From the NCBI GenBank assembly GCA_937880705.1, contig CALGRZ010000018.1, forward strand, positions 1-37,831: a stretch of DNA of 37,831 nt. Direction: 5' to 3'. The notes under the pieces were generated by a model. That model was given only the letters and a program-made list of their open reading frames with translations. It ran no database searches and was not told where the DNA came from. The translations under genes and the position numbers were made by a program. Origin of the DNA: an uncultured Alistipes sp. GTDB lineage: Bacteria > Bacteroidota > Bacteroidia > Bacteroidales > Rikenellaceae. Shown in pieces: positions 15,427-25,147 of the stretch (position 1 is the stretch's first letter; every line of letters begins with the position of its first letter).

Positions 15427-15454
15427 CATCGGAGCTGCGTTAGAGTGTCCGATG
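15427..15454 (+). other. hairpin in the pckA leader
   Basis: CATCGGA and TCCGATG form a perfect 7-bp stem with a 14-nt loop in the 5' untranslated region of pckA. It might affect mRNA stability or regulation; no known riboswitch was recognised. Confidence 0.35.
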
Positions 15455-15526
15455 GCTTGGATGGAGTACTGAAAATTCATTGATATAGGATATACAGAAG
15501 TAATAATTAATAAAAAATCAAACACT

Positions 15527-17131
<1,605 letters not shown>

Positions 17132-17170
17132 TTCGATGTGAGGGCTATCTGTAGCCCGTCGCAATAACCA

Positions 17171-17200
17171 AAACCCCGAGGAGATTATCCTCGGGGTTTT
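17171..17200 (+). terminator. intrinsic terminator of pckA
   Basis: AAACCCCGAGGA and TCCTCGGGGTTTT form a 12-bp stem with a 5-nt loop, 39 nt after the pckA stop. The flanking A and T runs make it potentially bidirectional. Confidence 0.88.
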
Positions 17201-17210
17201 GTGTTGGGTG

Positions 17211-17470
17211 AGGGGTAGGAAGAGGTAGGAAGAGGTAGGAAGAGGTAGAACGGAATAGGAAGAGATAGGAAGAGATAGGACTAAATAGGAAGAAATAGGA
17301 AGAAATAGGAAGAGATAGGAAGAAATAGGAAGAGATAGGAAGAAATAGGGATAGCATGTTGCTACCGGGTAAACGTCGGCCGCGCTATCCTATCAAGTCC
17401 CATCCAGTCCTATTAAGTCCTATCAAGTCCTATCGACTGCGCTCTCGCTCTTCGCCTCGCACCCTGCGCC
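17211..17470. repeat. 10-bp-periodic modular repeat, copy B (inverted)
   Basis: Fourteen consecutive 10-bp units of the type AGAGATAGGA (17211-17350) lead into a hairpin GATAGCA-tgt-TGCTACC (17350-17366), the conserved block AAACGTCGGCCGCGC (17371-17385), four units of the type TATCAAGTCC (17391-17430) and a GACTGCGC...CCCTGCGCC end. On the minus strand this matches copy A at 13207-13490 module for module. It fills most of the 408-bp gap between the convergent genes pckA and the UPF0324 transporter. No protein is predicted here. Confidence 0.87.
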
Positions 17471-17482
17471 ATCACCACACAA

Positions 17483-17516
17483 AAAACAGGGCCTGCACCG
17501 CGTGCAGACCCTGTTT
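17483..17516 (-). terminator. terminator of the porin/transporter operon
   Basis: AAAACAGGG-c-CTGCAC / GTGCAG-a-CCCTGTTTT forms a long stem-loop; on the minus strand it is followed by TTTTTT (17486-17481). It lies 24 nt beyond the stop of the transporter gene. Confidence 0.85.
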
Positions 17517-17539
17517 TGCATTATATCCGTTGTGATGGA

Positions 17540-18964
17540 TTACTCCTGGTTCTCGATCTTCTCGAACTCGGTAACCTCAACATCAGACTCTGTGGCGGCA
17601 GGCTCCACGGGGATGACCAGCTTATCGCTCTGCTCCTCCACGGCCTCAACCTGCTCGGTAGCTACGGCCTCCTCGGGCTGCTTACCCTCCAGCGAGGGCT
17701 TCACAACACCAAACATGAGCCATGCCACGAAGAAGGTTACCACGATGTTGAAGCACTGCGCACCCAGGAAGGCATACAGAGCGTTGCGGTTCTCCTTCGA
17801 GATGATATCCTTGAGGCGGGTATCCATACCGATGCAGACGAACGACAGCGAGAAGAAGAATGTTGAGAAGTTCTTGGCCAGCGAGGTCTCGATAATCTTA
17901 CCCTTGGCATCGAGGGTGAGCAGATCCTGCGACTGGAGCAGGCTGAATACTGCCGAGGCGATGATAAAGCCGAGGATGAACTTGGGGAACTTCTCCCATA
18001 CGATGCCCAGTGACGGAGCACCCGTCTTACCCTCGCCACGAGCCGAGAGGTAGAGGGCGATGAAGAAGGCAACAACACCGATAAGCACATTCTGGGTAGC
18101 CTTAACGATGATGGCGGTCTTCTGTGCCACCTCACCTGCCATCTCCGACGATGCACCTACACCCGATGTGGTGTCGATAGTACCACCGATCCAAGCACCG
18201 ATGATCTCGTTCTGCACCTCCACGTTGTCGGTGATCATGGGCACGATGAGCTGTGCCAGCCAGGGCATAAGGTAGATCATGGGCACTACGATGATGAGCA
18301 CCAACGAGATGATATACGAGAGCTGCTTGCGGTCGGTGCCTGCAACACCGGCAGCGGTGATACATGCCGACACACCGCAGATCGAGCAACCACTTGCGAG
18401 GGTCATCGCCGTGGCGCGCTCCACCTTGAACTTGCGAGCCAGCGTATAGGCGAAGAACCATACCACGCCCACTACGATGCAGGCCTGCAACAGACCGGCA
18501 GCACCCGACTTCATGACGTCGCTGAAGAGCACCGTAGCACCGAGGCATACAACACCGATCTTGATGAAGAACTCACCCTGGATGGCGGGCTTCAGCCAGT
18601 CGGGAATGTGGAATACGTTGCGGATGATAAGACCGAAGATAACCGAGAAGAATACGGCCTCGAAGCCGAAATACTTAACCTCGGGGATCTTGGCGATCCA
18701 CTGCGCCAGCAGAGCGATGGCGAAGATGACCGTGAACGACAGCAGCAGACCCTTCAAGGGGCGGTTCAGCAGGCGGTTGCCGATGTAGAGCAGCACAAGT
18801 GCTATAAGGAAGAGCACACCGATGTTCAACCACGCCTCGCCGGTAACCAGTGTTGAGGGTACCTTGGGGCCACCACCGGGCAGCAGTGAGGCAAAGCCTG
18901 CGATGATAAGCAGAGGAATACTCAGGAAGGTTACTACCCAATCCTCCGTCAGAAACTTTTTCAT
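17540..18964 (-). CDS. UPF0324 (YeiH/PSE) family putative anion exporter
   Basis: The 474-aa protein has about eleven membrane spans and the family features 'FFSVIFGLIIRNVF', 'FIKIGVVCLGATVLF', 'ALASGCSICGVSA'-like 'LASGCSICGVSACIT', 'WIGGTIDTTSGVGASSEM', and 'VCIGMDTRLKDI'. Members are annotated as putative sulfate exporter family transporters; substrates are mostly unproven. It is longer than the usual 330-360 aa because of an extended N-terminal membrane section and an acidic C-terminal tail (about residues 425-474) rich in Glu and Val. It lies 26 nt downstream of a Porin_O/P gene on the same strand, so the two are likely cotranscribed and may form an inner-plus-outer-membrane route for an anion. 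Confidence 0.88.
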   Translation of the reverse strand: MKKFLTEDWVVTFLSIPLLIIAGFASLLPGGGPKVPSTLVTGEAWLNIGVLFLIALVLLYIGNRLLNRPLKGLLLSFTVIFAIALLAQWIAKIPEVKYFGFEAVFFSVIFGLIIRNVFHIPDWLKPAIQGEFFIKIGVVCLGATVLFSDVMKSGAAGLLQACIVVGVVWFFAYTLARKFKVERATAMTLASGCSICGVSACITAAGVAGTDRKQLSYIISLVLIIVVPMIYLMPWLAQLIVPMITDNVEVQNEIIGAWIGGTIDTTSGVGASSEMAGEVAQKTAIIVKATQNVLIGVVAFFIALYLSARGEGKTGAPSLGIVWEKFPKFILGFIIASAVFSLLQSQDLLTLDAKGKIIETSLAKNFSTFFFSLSFVCIGMDTRLKDIISKENRNALYAFLGAQCFNIVVTFFVAWLMFGVVKPSLEGKQPEEAVATEQVEAVEEQSDKLVIPVEPAATESDVEVTEFEKIENQE

Positions 18965-18990
18965 ACCTATTCCTATTTATTGGTTATTCG

Positions 18991-20046
18991 TTAGAAGATG
19001 GCCGATACCATCAGGTTAAGGCCATGGGCGTTCTTATCCGACATGGCATCATACATCGTGTACGAGTAGTTGAGCTGCAGGCGCAGGTACTTGATGGGCT
19101 TGTAGACAGCACCCAACGTGATGCGATCCTGGCTTAAGAGGTCCGTAAAGTCGGTGTTGAGGAACTCGTAGCGTGCCACAACAGACCAGGGACGCTCGAA
19201 GTGGTAGCCGGCAAGGGCGTAGAAGGCGTCGGCATTGGCCTCGCCAAACTTGGCCTGGGCATACTCCACGCGGGCGATCCAGTGGCGCACGTCGTAGATA
19301 GCACCTACCGACCAGCGGGGGCTCTTCATATATGCATTGCCGTTGAAGCTGGTCTCGCCATACATGTACGAACCCGAGATCGAGAGACCCTTGATGGGCT
19401 TGATGATGAGGCGGCCGATGATATCCTTTGACTTGTTGTGATCCTTGTTGTTGATACCCGAGCCGTTGAATACGCCGATGTTGTAGTTGATGATGCTGTA
19501 GCCATCCTTGTGGATGAAGCCACCGAAGATCTGTGCACCCATGTCGCGACCCGTAGCCGAGATGCCGTCGAGGGTCTTGTCATTACGCACCAGCAGGGTG
19601 GTGAGGTACGAGTACTGGATGAACTCAAACTTGGTGGGGCCATAGAGCTCGTTCTCCAGCGAGAAGGGGAGCTTAAACTGACCTATCTGCGCACCGATCT
19701 CCTTCAGAGGTCTGTAACGCAGGTAGAGGTCGCACACCTTGGGTGAGCCGGCCATATCGACCTGAAGACGGTAGTCGAGTTTGCTGTCGACGATGTCACC
19801 CGAGAGGCTGACACGGGCGCGACGCAGATAGAACGACGTCTTGTCGTGCTGGTTCCACTCAACACCTGCCTGGAGGTAACCCGACAGCTTGAGGTGCTTG
19901 TCAGCGAATGACTTAAACGAGCTCTTCTTCTCGAGCTGCTCCACGCGCTCCTGCAGAGCCTCAACATCGTTGGTGGTGGTCTGTGCCTGTGCACCGACCG
20001 TGAAGGCCATTGCTACAACGGCCAACAATAGATGCTTAATATTCAT
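18991..20046 (-). CDS. Porin_O/P-type outer-membrane porin
   Basis: The 351-aa product has a signal peptide (cleavage after AQA, about residue 21), a short periplasmic coiled coil ('VEALQERVEQLEKK', about 27-41) and then an antiparallel beta-barrel: 'LKLSGYLQAGVEW', 'FYLRRARVSLSGDI', 'YRLQVDMAGSPKV', 'DLYLRYRPLKEIGAQIGQFKLPFSLE', ending in the aromatic C-terminus 'VSAIF' expected for BAM insertion. The RRAR and QIGQFKLPFS segments are typical of the phosphate-selective porin O/P family. It is the promoter-proximal gene of the operon with the UPF0324 transporter. Confidence 0.9.
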   Translation of the reverse strand: MNIKHLLLAVVAMAFTVGAQAQTTTNDVEALQERVEQLEKKSSFKSFADKHLKLSGYLQAGVEWNQHDKTSFYLRRARVSLSGDIVDSKLDYRLQVDMAGSPKVCDLYLRYRPLKEIGAQIGQFKLPFSLENELYGPTKFEFIQYSYLTTLLVRNDKTLDGISATGRDMGAQIFGGFIHKDGYSIINYNIGVFNGSGINNKDHNKSKDIIGRLIIKPIKGLSISGSYMYGETSFNGNAYMKSPRWSVGAIYDVRHWIARVEYAQAKFGEANADAFYALAGYHFERPWSVVARYEFLNTDFTDLLSQDRITLGAVYKPIKYLRLQLNYSYTMYDAMSDKNAHGLNLMVSAIF

Positions 20047-20086
20047 AGTCTCCTCATTTAGAATTAATGCACTTTAAAAAGATGTG

Positions 20087-20094
20087 CAAAAGTA
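20087..20094 (-). promoter_or_regulatory. -7 promoter box of the porin operon
   Basis: TACTTTTG followed by C on the minus strand fits TAnnTTTG and lies 40 nt before the porin ATG. No convincing -33 element is seen. Confidence 0.5.
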
Positions 20095-20204
20095 CGAAGA
20101 GATTGCCAAAATATTGGTAGTATAAATGCGTAAAAGCGATAAAACTATGGTTGAGTTGTTGGTAAAAGGGACAAAAAGTGGAGATAAAGGCTAATTGTGT
20201 GGGG

Positions 20205-20693
20205 CTATTTCCATAGCTCTAATTGCCTCCTTGGATAGAGATTTATGATGTGCGAGTGCTGCCTTCTTGCGCGGTTTATGGTGTAGCGTGTGCCGCTGGG
20301 TGAGCCGTCGTACCATGCCACCACGCAGCCGGCACCCTCGACTAGGAGGTCGTTGCGCTGGCGGTATACCCCCACATGGTAGTTCGTGGCCGTGTAGCGT
20401 AGCTTGTCGGCACGCTCTGCGATGTGGTCGTAGCGGCTGCGGTCAACCATGCCAAAGTGGTTCTTGAAGTCGGGGTAGGGTATTATGGCCTCGAGCATAA
20501 CATCCTCATGCGCAGCCTTTAGGCGCAGTACAGCCTCGCCTGCGGCAAGGTCAAAGCCCTCGGCCATGCCCGTGCGGAAGATGCGACAGCCCTCGTCGTA
20601 GAGCCGCGTCACAACGCCCCACAGCGACTCGTCGGATGAGTGGTCGTAGTGGCGGTGTCCGGTGAAGGCGACTATATGTGGTGATAGGCTCAT
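20205..20693 (-). CDS. DUF1273 / YpsA-like SLOG-fold protein
   Basis: The 162-aa product has a Rossmann-like SLOG fold: 'VAFTGHRHYDH' at the N-terminus, 'RIFRTGMAEGFDLAAGEAVL', 'LEAIIPYPDF', and 'RNDLLVEGAGCVVAWYDGSPSGTRYTINRAR'. Family members probably bind nucleotide-derived ligands; the physiological role is unknown. The frame is open to an ATG at 20774, but the family start is only a few residues before the FTGHR motif, so ATG 20693 is preferred. A TACCTTTG box at 20793-20786 (minus) could drive it with a leader of about 87 nt, and another box TATTTTTG ends only 5 nt before the ATG. It stands alone, divergent from the small membrane protein genes, with no CRISPR or defence genes nearby. 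Confidence 0.82.
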   Translation of the reverse strand: MSLSPHIVAFTGHRHYDHSSDESLWGVVTRLYDEGCRIFRTGMAEGFDLAAGEAVLRLKAAHEDVMLEAIIPYPDFKNHFGMVDRSRYDHIAERADKLRYTATNYHVGVYRQRNDLLVEGAGCVVAWYDGSPSGTRYTINRARRQHSHIINLYPRRQLELWK

Positions 20694-20785
20694 ATTACAA
20701 AAATAGGCTATATGTTGCATCTGCCCTACTCGAGTCGGAGGCCTTTGCAAAGAGGCCGCTGCGCAAGCGCGCATCTCTCAGATGG

Positions 20786-20793
20786 CAAAGGTA
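20786..20793 (-). promoter_or_regulatory. -7 promoter box upstream of the SLOG gene
   Basis: TACCTTTG on the minus strand is a perfect TAnnTTTG. Transcription would start near 20780. If the ATG at 20774 were used the leader would be only about 6 nt, hence the preference for ATG 20693. Confidence 0.45.
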
Positions 20794-20876
20794 CAAAAAT
20801 TACTGTTATGGTGCACTCTGTTTGGCCTGTGTTTTGCCACTTTTCGGGGTGTATAACATTTTAAAACCATACGACT

Positions 20877-21065
20877 ATGAAAAACTCTTGTTTCTGTTTG
20901 ATGTCGGCCATTGGTGGTGCTCTGGTGGGTGCTGCGCTGGCCATGCTGGTAACGCCCCAGTCGGGCAAGGAGCTGCGTAGCAAGATACGTCACGCCTTCG
21001 ACGAGACGGCCGAGAAGGTGCGCGAGGATCTGGAGAGCCTGCGAGGCTGCGATTGCGAGAAGTAG
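20877..21065 (+). CDS. YtxH-like small membrane protein
   Basis: The 62-aa product has one membrane span with small residues (SAIGGALVGAALAMLV, about residues 10-25) followed by 'TPQSGKELRSKIRHAFDETAEKVREDL', the pattern of YtxH-domain proteins: a glycine-rich membrane anchor, TP(Q)SGKE, then an amphipathic helix. Such proteins are usually stress-associated. Its stop lies 18 nt before another small membrane protein gene, so they are likely cotranscribed. The C-terminus has an unusual CDC motif. Confidence 0.82.
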   Translation: MKNSCFCLMSAIGGALVGAALAMLVTPQSGKELRSKIRHAFDETAEKVREDLESLRGCDCEK

Positions 21066-21083
21066 GGCTAATGGTCGGTTGCT

Positions 21084-21365
21084 ATGCCACTGATACTCTT
21101 TGTGCTATCAGCCCTTGTGGGGTTGCTCTTCGTCAGTGCTGCCCTGGTATGGTGGCTCGCCACGCTGATGGGTAGCACGGCTCTGGCACTGCTCGTCGTA
21201 GGTGGCGTGGCGATGGTTGTGGCGGTGGCCATATACCTCCTGTCAATTCGTGCTGAGCTGATACGCTGGCAGCAACGTCTGGACATGGTCTACGAGGTGA
21301 GTGCCGCTGTTGACCAGCTCGCGCGACAGACGATGACCTTCCTAAAACGAATATTGGGGCCTTAA
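21084..21365 (+). CDS. small two-span membrane protein
   Basis: The 93-aa product has two long hydrophobic segments (about residues 3-30 and 32-55) followed by a helical cytoplasmic tail with 'RWQQRLDMVYEVSAAVDQLARQ'. This layout resembles the phage-holin-like / DUF1469 small membrane proteins that often follow YtxH genes in Bacteroidetes; assignment to a named family is uncertain. It follows the YtxH-like gene by 18 nt. Its stop codon lies inside the loop of the downstream terminator. Confidence 0.75.
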   Translation: MPLILFVLSALVGLLFVSAALVWWLATLMGSTALALLVVGGVAMVVAVAIYLLSIRAELIRWQQRLDMVYEVSAAVDQLARQTMTFLKRILGP

Positions 21366-21377
21366 AGCCCCAATTTT
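21353..21377 (+). terminator. terminator overlapping the stop of the small membrane protein gene
   Basis: ATTGGGGC / GCCCCAAT, an 8-bp perfect stem with the 6-nt loop CTTAAA containing the TAA stop, followed by TTT. It separates this operon from the convergent mntP gene. Confidence 0.8.
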
Positions 21378-21398
21378 CATTTTAGCAGTGTGGCGTGA

Positions 21399-21959
21399 TC
21401 AGCCCTTAGAAAGATGCTCAACGAGTATCTTGATACCTATTATTATAAGTATTATGCCACCCACGATGCCCGCCTTCGAGCCGAGCCTCGAGCCGAAGCT
21501 CTTGCCGAGGTATGTGCCGAGGGCCGACAGGATAAATGTCACCACGCCGATGACGGTGGCGGCAACCCATATATTGACGTCGAGCAGTGCCATGGATACA
21601 CCCACGGCCAAGGCGTCGATGCTGGTGGCGATGGCCATCACAAACATCTTGCGTGCGCTGAAATCGCTGTCGTTATGCTCCTCGTCACCCCATATCGCCT
21701 CGCGTATCATGTTCAGCCCGATAAATCCCAATAGGGCGAAGGCTATCCAGTGGTCTATGTGGCGTATGATGTCGGCAAAGCCGGTGCCGAGCAGGTAGCC
21801 TATGATGGGCATAAGGGCCTGGAAACCACCAAACCACACCCCCGCAGTGCAGGCATGGCGCAGCTCCACGCGCTTCAGCGTGATGCCCTTGCCTACCGAT
21901 ACGGCGAAGGCATCCATTGCCAGACCGATGCCTATGAGCAGCAGCTCCCAAAATCCCAT
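21399..21959 (-). CDS. mntP: manganese efflux pump MntP
   Basis: The 186-aa inner-membrane protein has six predicted spans and the internal two-fold repeat of the family, each half with a conserved acidic motif: 'GLAMDAFAVSVGKG' (Asp16) and 'ATSIDALAVGVSMAL'. It exports Mn2+ to prevent toxicity. Length is as expected. It lies 12 nt downstream of the GH53 gene and is probably in one transcription unit with GH53 and nfo. No yybP-ykoY-type manganese riboswitch is seen because the gene lacks a leader of its own. Confidence 0.95.
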   Translation of the reverse strand: MGFWELLLIGIGLAMDAFAVSVGKGITLKRVELRHACTAGVWFGGFQALMPIIGYLLGTGFADIIRHIDHWIAFALLGFIGLNMIREAIWGDEEHNDSDFSARKMFVMAIATSIDALAVGVSMALLDVNIWVAATVIGVVTFILSALGTYLGKSFGSRLGSKAGIVGGIILIIIGIKILVEHLSKG

Positions 21960-21971
21960 ATCGCGATATGC

Positions 21972-22940
21972 TTATCGGTTGTAGTCATCCAGTGCGGGTG
22001 TCGCAGCACCCTCCTCGTCGAAGAGCTTGCCCCACTGGGGTGATGTGGCCTCCCAGATGAAGCTACCACGGCCAAGGGCCTCGGGCAGTGAGCGCACGAT
22101 GCGGTCAATCTCCTTGAAGTGGTCGCGGTACTCCACCACGATGATGGGCTTGTGGTAGCGTGTGGCCAGATCGCGGAGGTTGAACTCCAGCTCCTCGAGT
22201 GTACCGTGCCACTCGGGGTAGTACGACTGACCTATGAGGTCGTACTCCACGCCATAGCGGTTCATAGCCTCGAAGAAACGCACCGACTCCTCGTGCTGAC
22301 CACCGAGGGCCACATGCAGCATGATGGCCGCCTCGGGGGTCACCTCCCTCACGGCACGCACACCCTCCTTGAGGAGTCCGCACAGACCCTCAAACGAGTG
22401 TCGCACCGAGCCGTAGGGCCACAACATGCCGTTGCTCACCTCGTTGCCCACCTGCACCATGTCGGGTGCTGTGCCCTGCTTGACGAGGGCCTCCAAGACC
22501 TCGCGTGTATGGTTGTAGAGGGCCTCCTGTACCTCCATGTAGGAGTATGTCTGCCAGGCTTGGGGCATGATCTGCTTCTGTGGGTCGGCCCAGTTGTCCG
22601 AGTAGTGGAAGTCGAGCAGGAACATCATCCCCGCCTGCTTGATGCGGTGTGCCATCTGTAGCGTATGCTCCAGGTCGCAGTAACCCTCACGGCGCGAGTA
22701 GCCTAACTCCGAGCGGGGGTCGACAAAGAGGCGCAGACGGATATAGTTGAAGCCGTTGTCGCGCAAGATCTCCAGTGCATCGCCCTTGACGCCTCCGTCG
22801 GAGAACTCCGTGCCACGATCCTCCTGTGACTGCAACCACGAGATGTCGGCACCTATGGTGTAGGGTATCTCGCCGATGCCTTGTGCCATGGCCGCAATGC
22901 CGATAACCATGGCCACGAGTGTAGATAGTAGTCGTCTCAT
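21972..22940 (-). CDS. secreted GH53 endo-beta-1,4-galactanase
   Basis: The 322-aa product has a signal peptide (cleavage after AMA, about residue 19) and a single GH53 TIM barrel: 'GADISWLQSQED' at the start, 'LRDNGFNYIRLRLFVDP', 'FLLDFHYSDNWADPQKQ', the acid/base Glu167 in 'VQVGNEVSNGMLWP', and the nucleophile Glu270 in 'IIVVEYRDHF'. The family cleaves beta-1,4-galactan side chains of pectin. Motif spacing is normal. The nucleophile context VVEY differs from the more frequent ETAY/ETGY. The gene lies between nfo (15 nt upstream) and mntP (12 nt downstream), an odd functional mix; it has no SusCD neighbours. The GH2 enzyme at 34650 could finish the released galacto-oligosaccharides. Confidence 0.93.
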   Translation of the reverse strand: MRRLLSTLVAMVIGIAAMAQGIGEIPYTIGADISWLQSQEDRGTEFSDGGVKGDALEILRDNGFNYIRLRLFVDPRSELGYSRREGYCDLEHTLQMAHRIKQAGMMFLLDFHYSDNWADPQKQIMPQAWQTYSYMEVQEALYNHTREVLEALVKQGTAPDMVQVGNEVSNGMLWPYGSVRHSFEGLCGLLKEGVRAVREVTPEAAIMLHVALGGQHEESVRFFEAMNRYGVEYDLIGQSYYPEWHGTLEELEFNLRDLATRYHKPIIVVEYRDHFKEIDRIVRSLPEALGRGSFIWEATSPQWGKLFDEEGAATPALDDYNR

Positions 22941-22955
22941 GATGGTTGTGTGGTA

Positions 22956-23801
22956 TTATTCGTTAGCAAAACTGCGCAACTTGGCCACCTCCTCACGCCA
23001 TATCGCCTCGTTGGGTGTCTCCAGGATGAGGGGTATGTTGTCAAAGCGGCTGTCGGTGGCGATGTAGCGGAAGCACTCGATGCCTATCTCTCCGTCGCCC
23101 AGCGATGAGTGGCGGTCGATATGGCTCGAGAGGGGTCGCATGGCATCGTTGAGGTGCATGCCGCGCAGGTAGCCGAAGCCTATGATACGGTCAAACTCCT
23201 CGAAGGTCTTCTCGCAGGCCTCGCGTGTGCGCAGGTCGTAGCCCGCAGCAAAGGCGTGGCAGGTGTCGATACATACACCTACGCGGCTCTTGTCCTCCAC
23301 GCGCTCGATGATGTAGGCCAGGTGCTCGAACGAGTAGCCGAGGTTGGAGCCCTGACCCGCCGTATTCTCCAGCACGGCGGTAACCGTCGAGGTGCGCTCC
23401 AAGGCGAGGTTTATCGAGTCGGCAATGCGGTCGAGCGATTGTAGGGCGGTGATGCGCTTTAGGTGGCTGCCGGGGTGGAAGTTAAGACGATCCAGTCCGA
23501 GCTGCTCGCAACGCTCCATCTCCTCGTAGAAGGCATCGCGCGACTTCTGCAAGCCCTCAGCATCGGGGTGTCCGAGGTTGATCAGATAGCTGTCGTGGGG
23601 TAGCACCTGCCGGGCGGTGAAGCCGGCCTCGGCCATAGCCCCCTTGAAGGCGGCTATCTGGTTGGTGGTCAGTGGCGGTGCCGACCACTGGCGTTGATTC
23701 TTTGTGAAGAGTGCAAAGGCGTTGGCACCTATGGCCTGCGCGTTGCGCACGGCATTCTCCAGTCCGCCCGATGCACTGACATGTGCTCCAAAATATTTCA
23801 T
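22956..23801 (-). CDS. nfo: endonuclease IV (AP endonuclease)
   Basis: Cleaves DNA 5' to abasic sites and removes 3' blocking groups in base excision repair. The 281-aa TIM-barrel protein has the family start '[15 protein letters not shown]', '[12 protein letters not shown]', 'LNFHPGSHL', '[14 protein letters not shown]', '[16 protein letters not shown]', '[24 protein letters not shown]' and 'LETPNE', covering the histidine, glutamate and aspartate ligands of the three zinc ions. It is promoter-proximal in the nfo-GH53-mntP unit. The promoter is contributed by a hairpin repeat that also occurs in front of the nitroreductase gene. Confidence 0.97.
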   Translation of the reverse strand: MKYFGAHVSASGGLENAVRNAQAIGANAFALFTKNQRQWSAPPLTTNQIAAFKGAMAEAGFTARQVLPHDSYLINLGHPDAEGLQKSRDAFYEEMERCEQLGLDRLNFHPGSHLKRITALQSLDRIADSINLALERTSTVTAVLENTAGQGSNLGYSFEHLAYIIERVEDKSRVGVCIDTCHAFAAGYDLRTREACEKTFEEFDRIIGFGYLRGMHLNDAMRPLSSHIDRHSSLGDGEIGIECFRYIATDSRFDNIPLILETPNEAIWREEVAKLRSFANE

Positions 23802-23829
23802 ACTCCTAATGTTTTCGAAAGTTACTTTG

Positions 23830-23924
23830 CAAAGATAGTAAAAAGTATTTTGATAGCCTCACTTCCAAGGCTCTTTATTGCAGAGCCATCATGTAGAGGA
23901 GGCATCACTCTGATGCCAAAGATA
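23830..23924 (-). repeat. two-hairpin promoter-bearing repeat, copy C
   Basis: On the minus strand, reading towards nfo: TATCTTTG (23924-23917), hairpin GGCATCA-gag-TGATGCC (23917-23901), CTCCTCTACATGAT, hairpin GGCTCT-gcaataa-AGAGCC (23887-23869), TTGGAAGTGAGG (to 23857), then a short AT-rich spacer and a second TATCTTTG (23837-23830). The 68 bp from 23857 to 23924 are identical, base for base, to 33766-33833 on the other strand. The second box is the probable nfo promoter, with the ATG 29 nt further on. Confidence 0.92.
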
Positions 23925-24029
23925 TAAAAAAAATGTGATTTTACCACTCGATGGGGTTTTTGTTGCGGGTAGTAGTGTTGAGTAGACATCATTATAGCAC
24001 AGAAGATACTAAAAATCGAAAAAGATTTG

Positions 24030-24037
24030 TATCTTTG
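24030..24037 (+). promoter_or_regulatory. -7 promoter box of the DUF3078 gene
   Basis: TATCTTTG followed by C matches the consensus. The ATG at 24075 lies 37 nt further on; an upstream frame start at 24027 would lie inside the promoter and is excluded. Confidence 0.6.
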
Positions 24038-24074
24038 CCTCATAATTGGCAATAACAATCAAACGATAATAACT

Positions 24075-25139
24075 ATGAAGAGATTTTTTACACTGGTGGC
24101 AGCGACCCTGCTCTTTGCCGGTGCCGATGCCATGGCACAGGTATCTGTTGACGATGTGGCAGCAAGCAGTCAGAAGCAGAGCTTCGAAAACGATATGAAG
24201 ACCACGACCGTCGATGCCGACTATGTCTCGGAGGCGAAGCGTCGTGCCGACCGTATGGCAATCCGCAAGGAGCGCAATACGGTGGACTTCTCGGCCAACC
24301 TCCACGGCTCGTTGACGGCCTTCAACAAGCACTGGCAGGCGGCGGGTGATAACACCATCACCATCCTGGCCAATGTCAACTTCCTGCACACCTACAAGAA
24401 GAATAAGTTTACGCTGACCAATACCGCCTCGGCGAAGTTCGGCTACAACAACATGAAGATCGATCTCAATGGCGAGCAGCGTGGCGTATGGTTCAAGAAT
24501 GTCGACGAGGTTGCCCTCTCGACAGCACCCCAGTGGGACATGGTCAAGAACTGGACCTATGGTGCTACGTTGAAGTTCCGTACACAGTTTGCGCGTGGCT
24601 ATGCGGCGCGTGGCGACCAGCAGAACTCCATTGCCCCCGTGTCTAACTTCATGACACCCGGTTACCTCGACCTCTCGGCCGGTTTCACCTATGTGCTGCC
24701 CTCGTCGAAGTTCCCGCTCAAGGTTAACCTCGCGCCTATCGCCATGAGTGCCACCTACCGTCATGACCTCTCGACGACGAAGGATTATGGTGTGGTTGTT
24801 GGTAGGTCGAAGTATGAGGGCGGTCTCTCGGTACAGCTCGACTTCGACAAGACGTGGGGTAAGAATGGTTGGTTGCGCTACCGTACTACGGCCTACTCGT
24901 TCTATGGTTGGATCACCGACCTCTCGTCGATGGCCAAGTTTAAGCCTACGGAGACACAGGCCAAATATGAGCATGTGGTGCCTACGCTGCGTTGGGAGAA
25001 TACCATCGACATCAAGGCCACGAAGTATATCTCGACACAGATATATGTGCAGCTCTACTACAACAAGGCCGAGATCAACAAGCTGCAGGTGCAGTCGATG
25101 CTCTCGGTAGGTCTTACCTACACCTTCAAGAATAAGTAA
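24075..25139 (+). CDS. DUF3078-type outer-membrane protein
   Basis: The 354-aa product has a signal peptide (MKRFFTLVAATLLFAGADAMA, cleavage before Q) and a beta-strand-rich mature part with alternating aromatic residues: 'VDFSANLHGSLTAFNKHWQAAGDNTITILANVNFLHTY'-type segments broken up along the chain, 'FTLTNTASAKFGYNN', 'MTPGYLDLSAGFTYVLP', ending 'SVGLTYTFKNK'. This fits DUF3078, a Bacteroidetes outer-membrane barrel family of unknown function. It is the first gene before an S41 protease; no TAnnTTTG box separates them, so they may be cotranscribed. Confidence 0.85.
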   Translation: MKRFFTLVAATLLFAGADAMAQVSVDDVAASSQKQSFENDMKTTTVDADYVSEAKRRADRMAIRKERNTVDFSANLHGSLTAFNKHWQAAGDNTITILANVNFLHTYKKNKFTLTNTASAKFGYNNMKIDLNGEQRGVWFKNVDEVALSTAPQWDMVKNWTYGATLKFRTQFARGYAARGDQQNSIAPVSNFMTPGYLDLSAGFTYVLPSSKFPLKVNLAPIAMSATYRHDLSTTKDYGVVVGRSKYEGGLSVQLDFDKTWGKNGWLRYRTTAYSFYGWITDLSSMAKFKPTETQAKYEHVVPTLRWENTIDIKATKYISTQIYVQLYYNKAEINKLQVQSMLSVGLTYTFKNK

Positions 25140-25147
25140 TCTGCGGA

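Noticed and set aside
17145..17357. Short frame encoding a Ser-Tyr-Phe-Leu-Pro repeat peptide in the periodic repeat
   Set aside because: A 10-bp repeat reads as a 30-bp, 10-residue periodic peptide in all frames without stop codons; this is a product of the repeat, with no start signal.
23830..23924. Insertion sequence or transposon end
   Set aside because: No transposase gene, and no terminal inverted repeats or target duplications could be made out; it is described only as a repeat.
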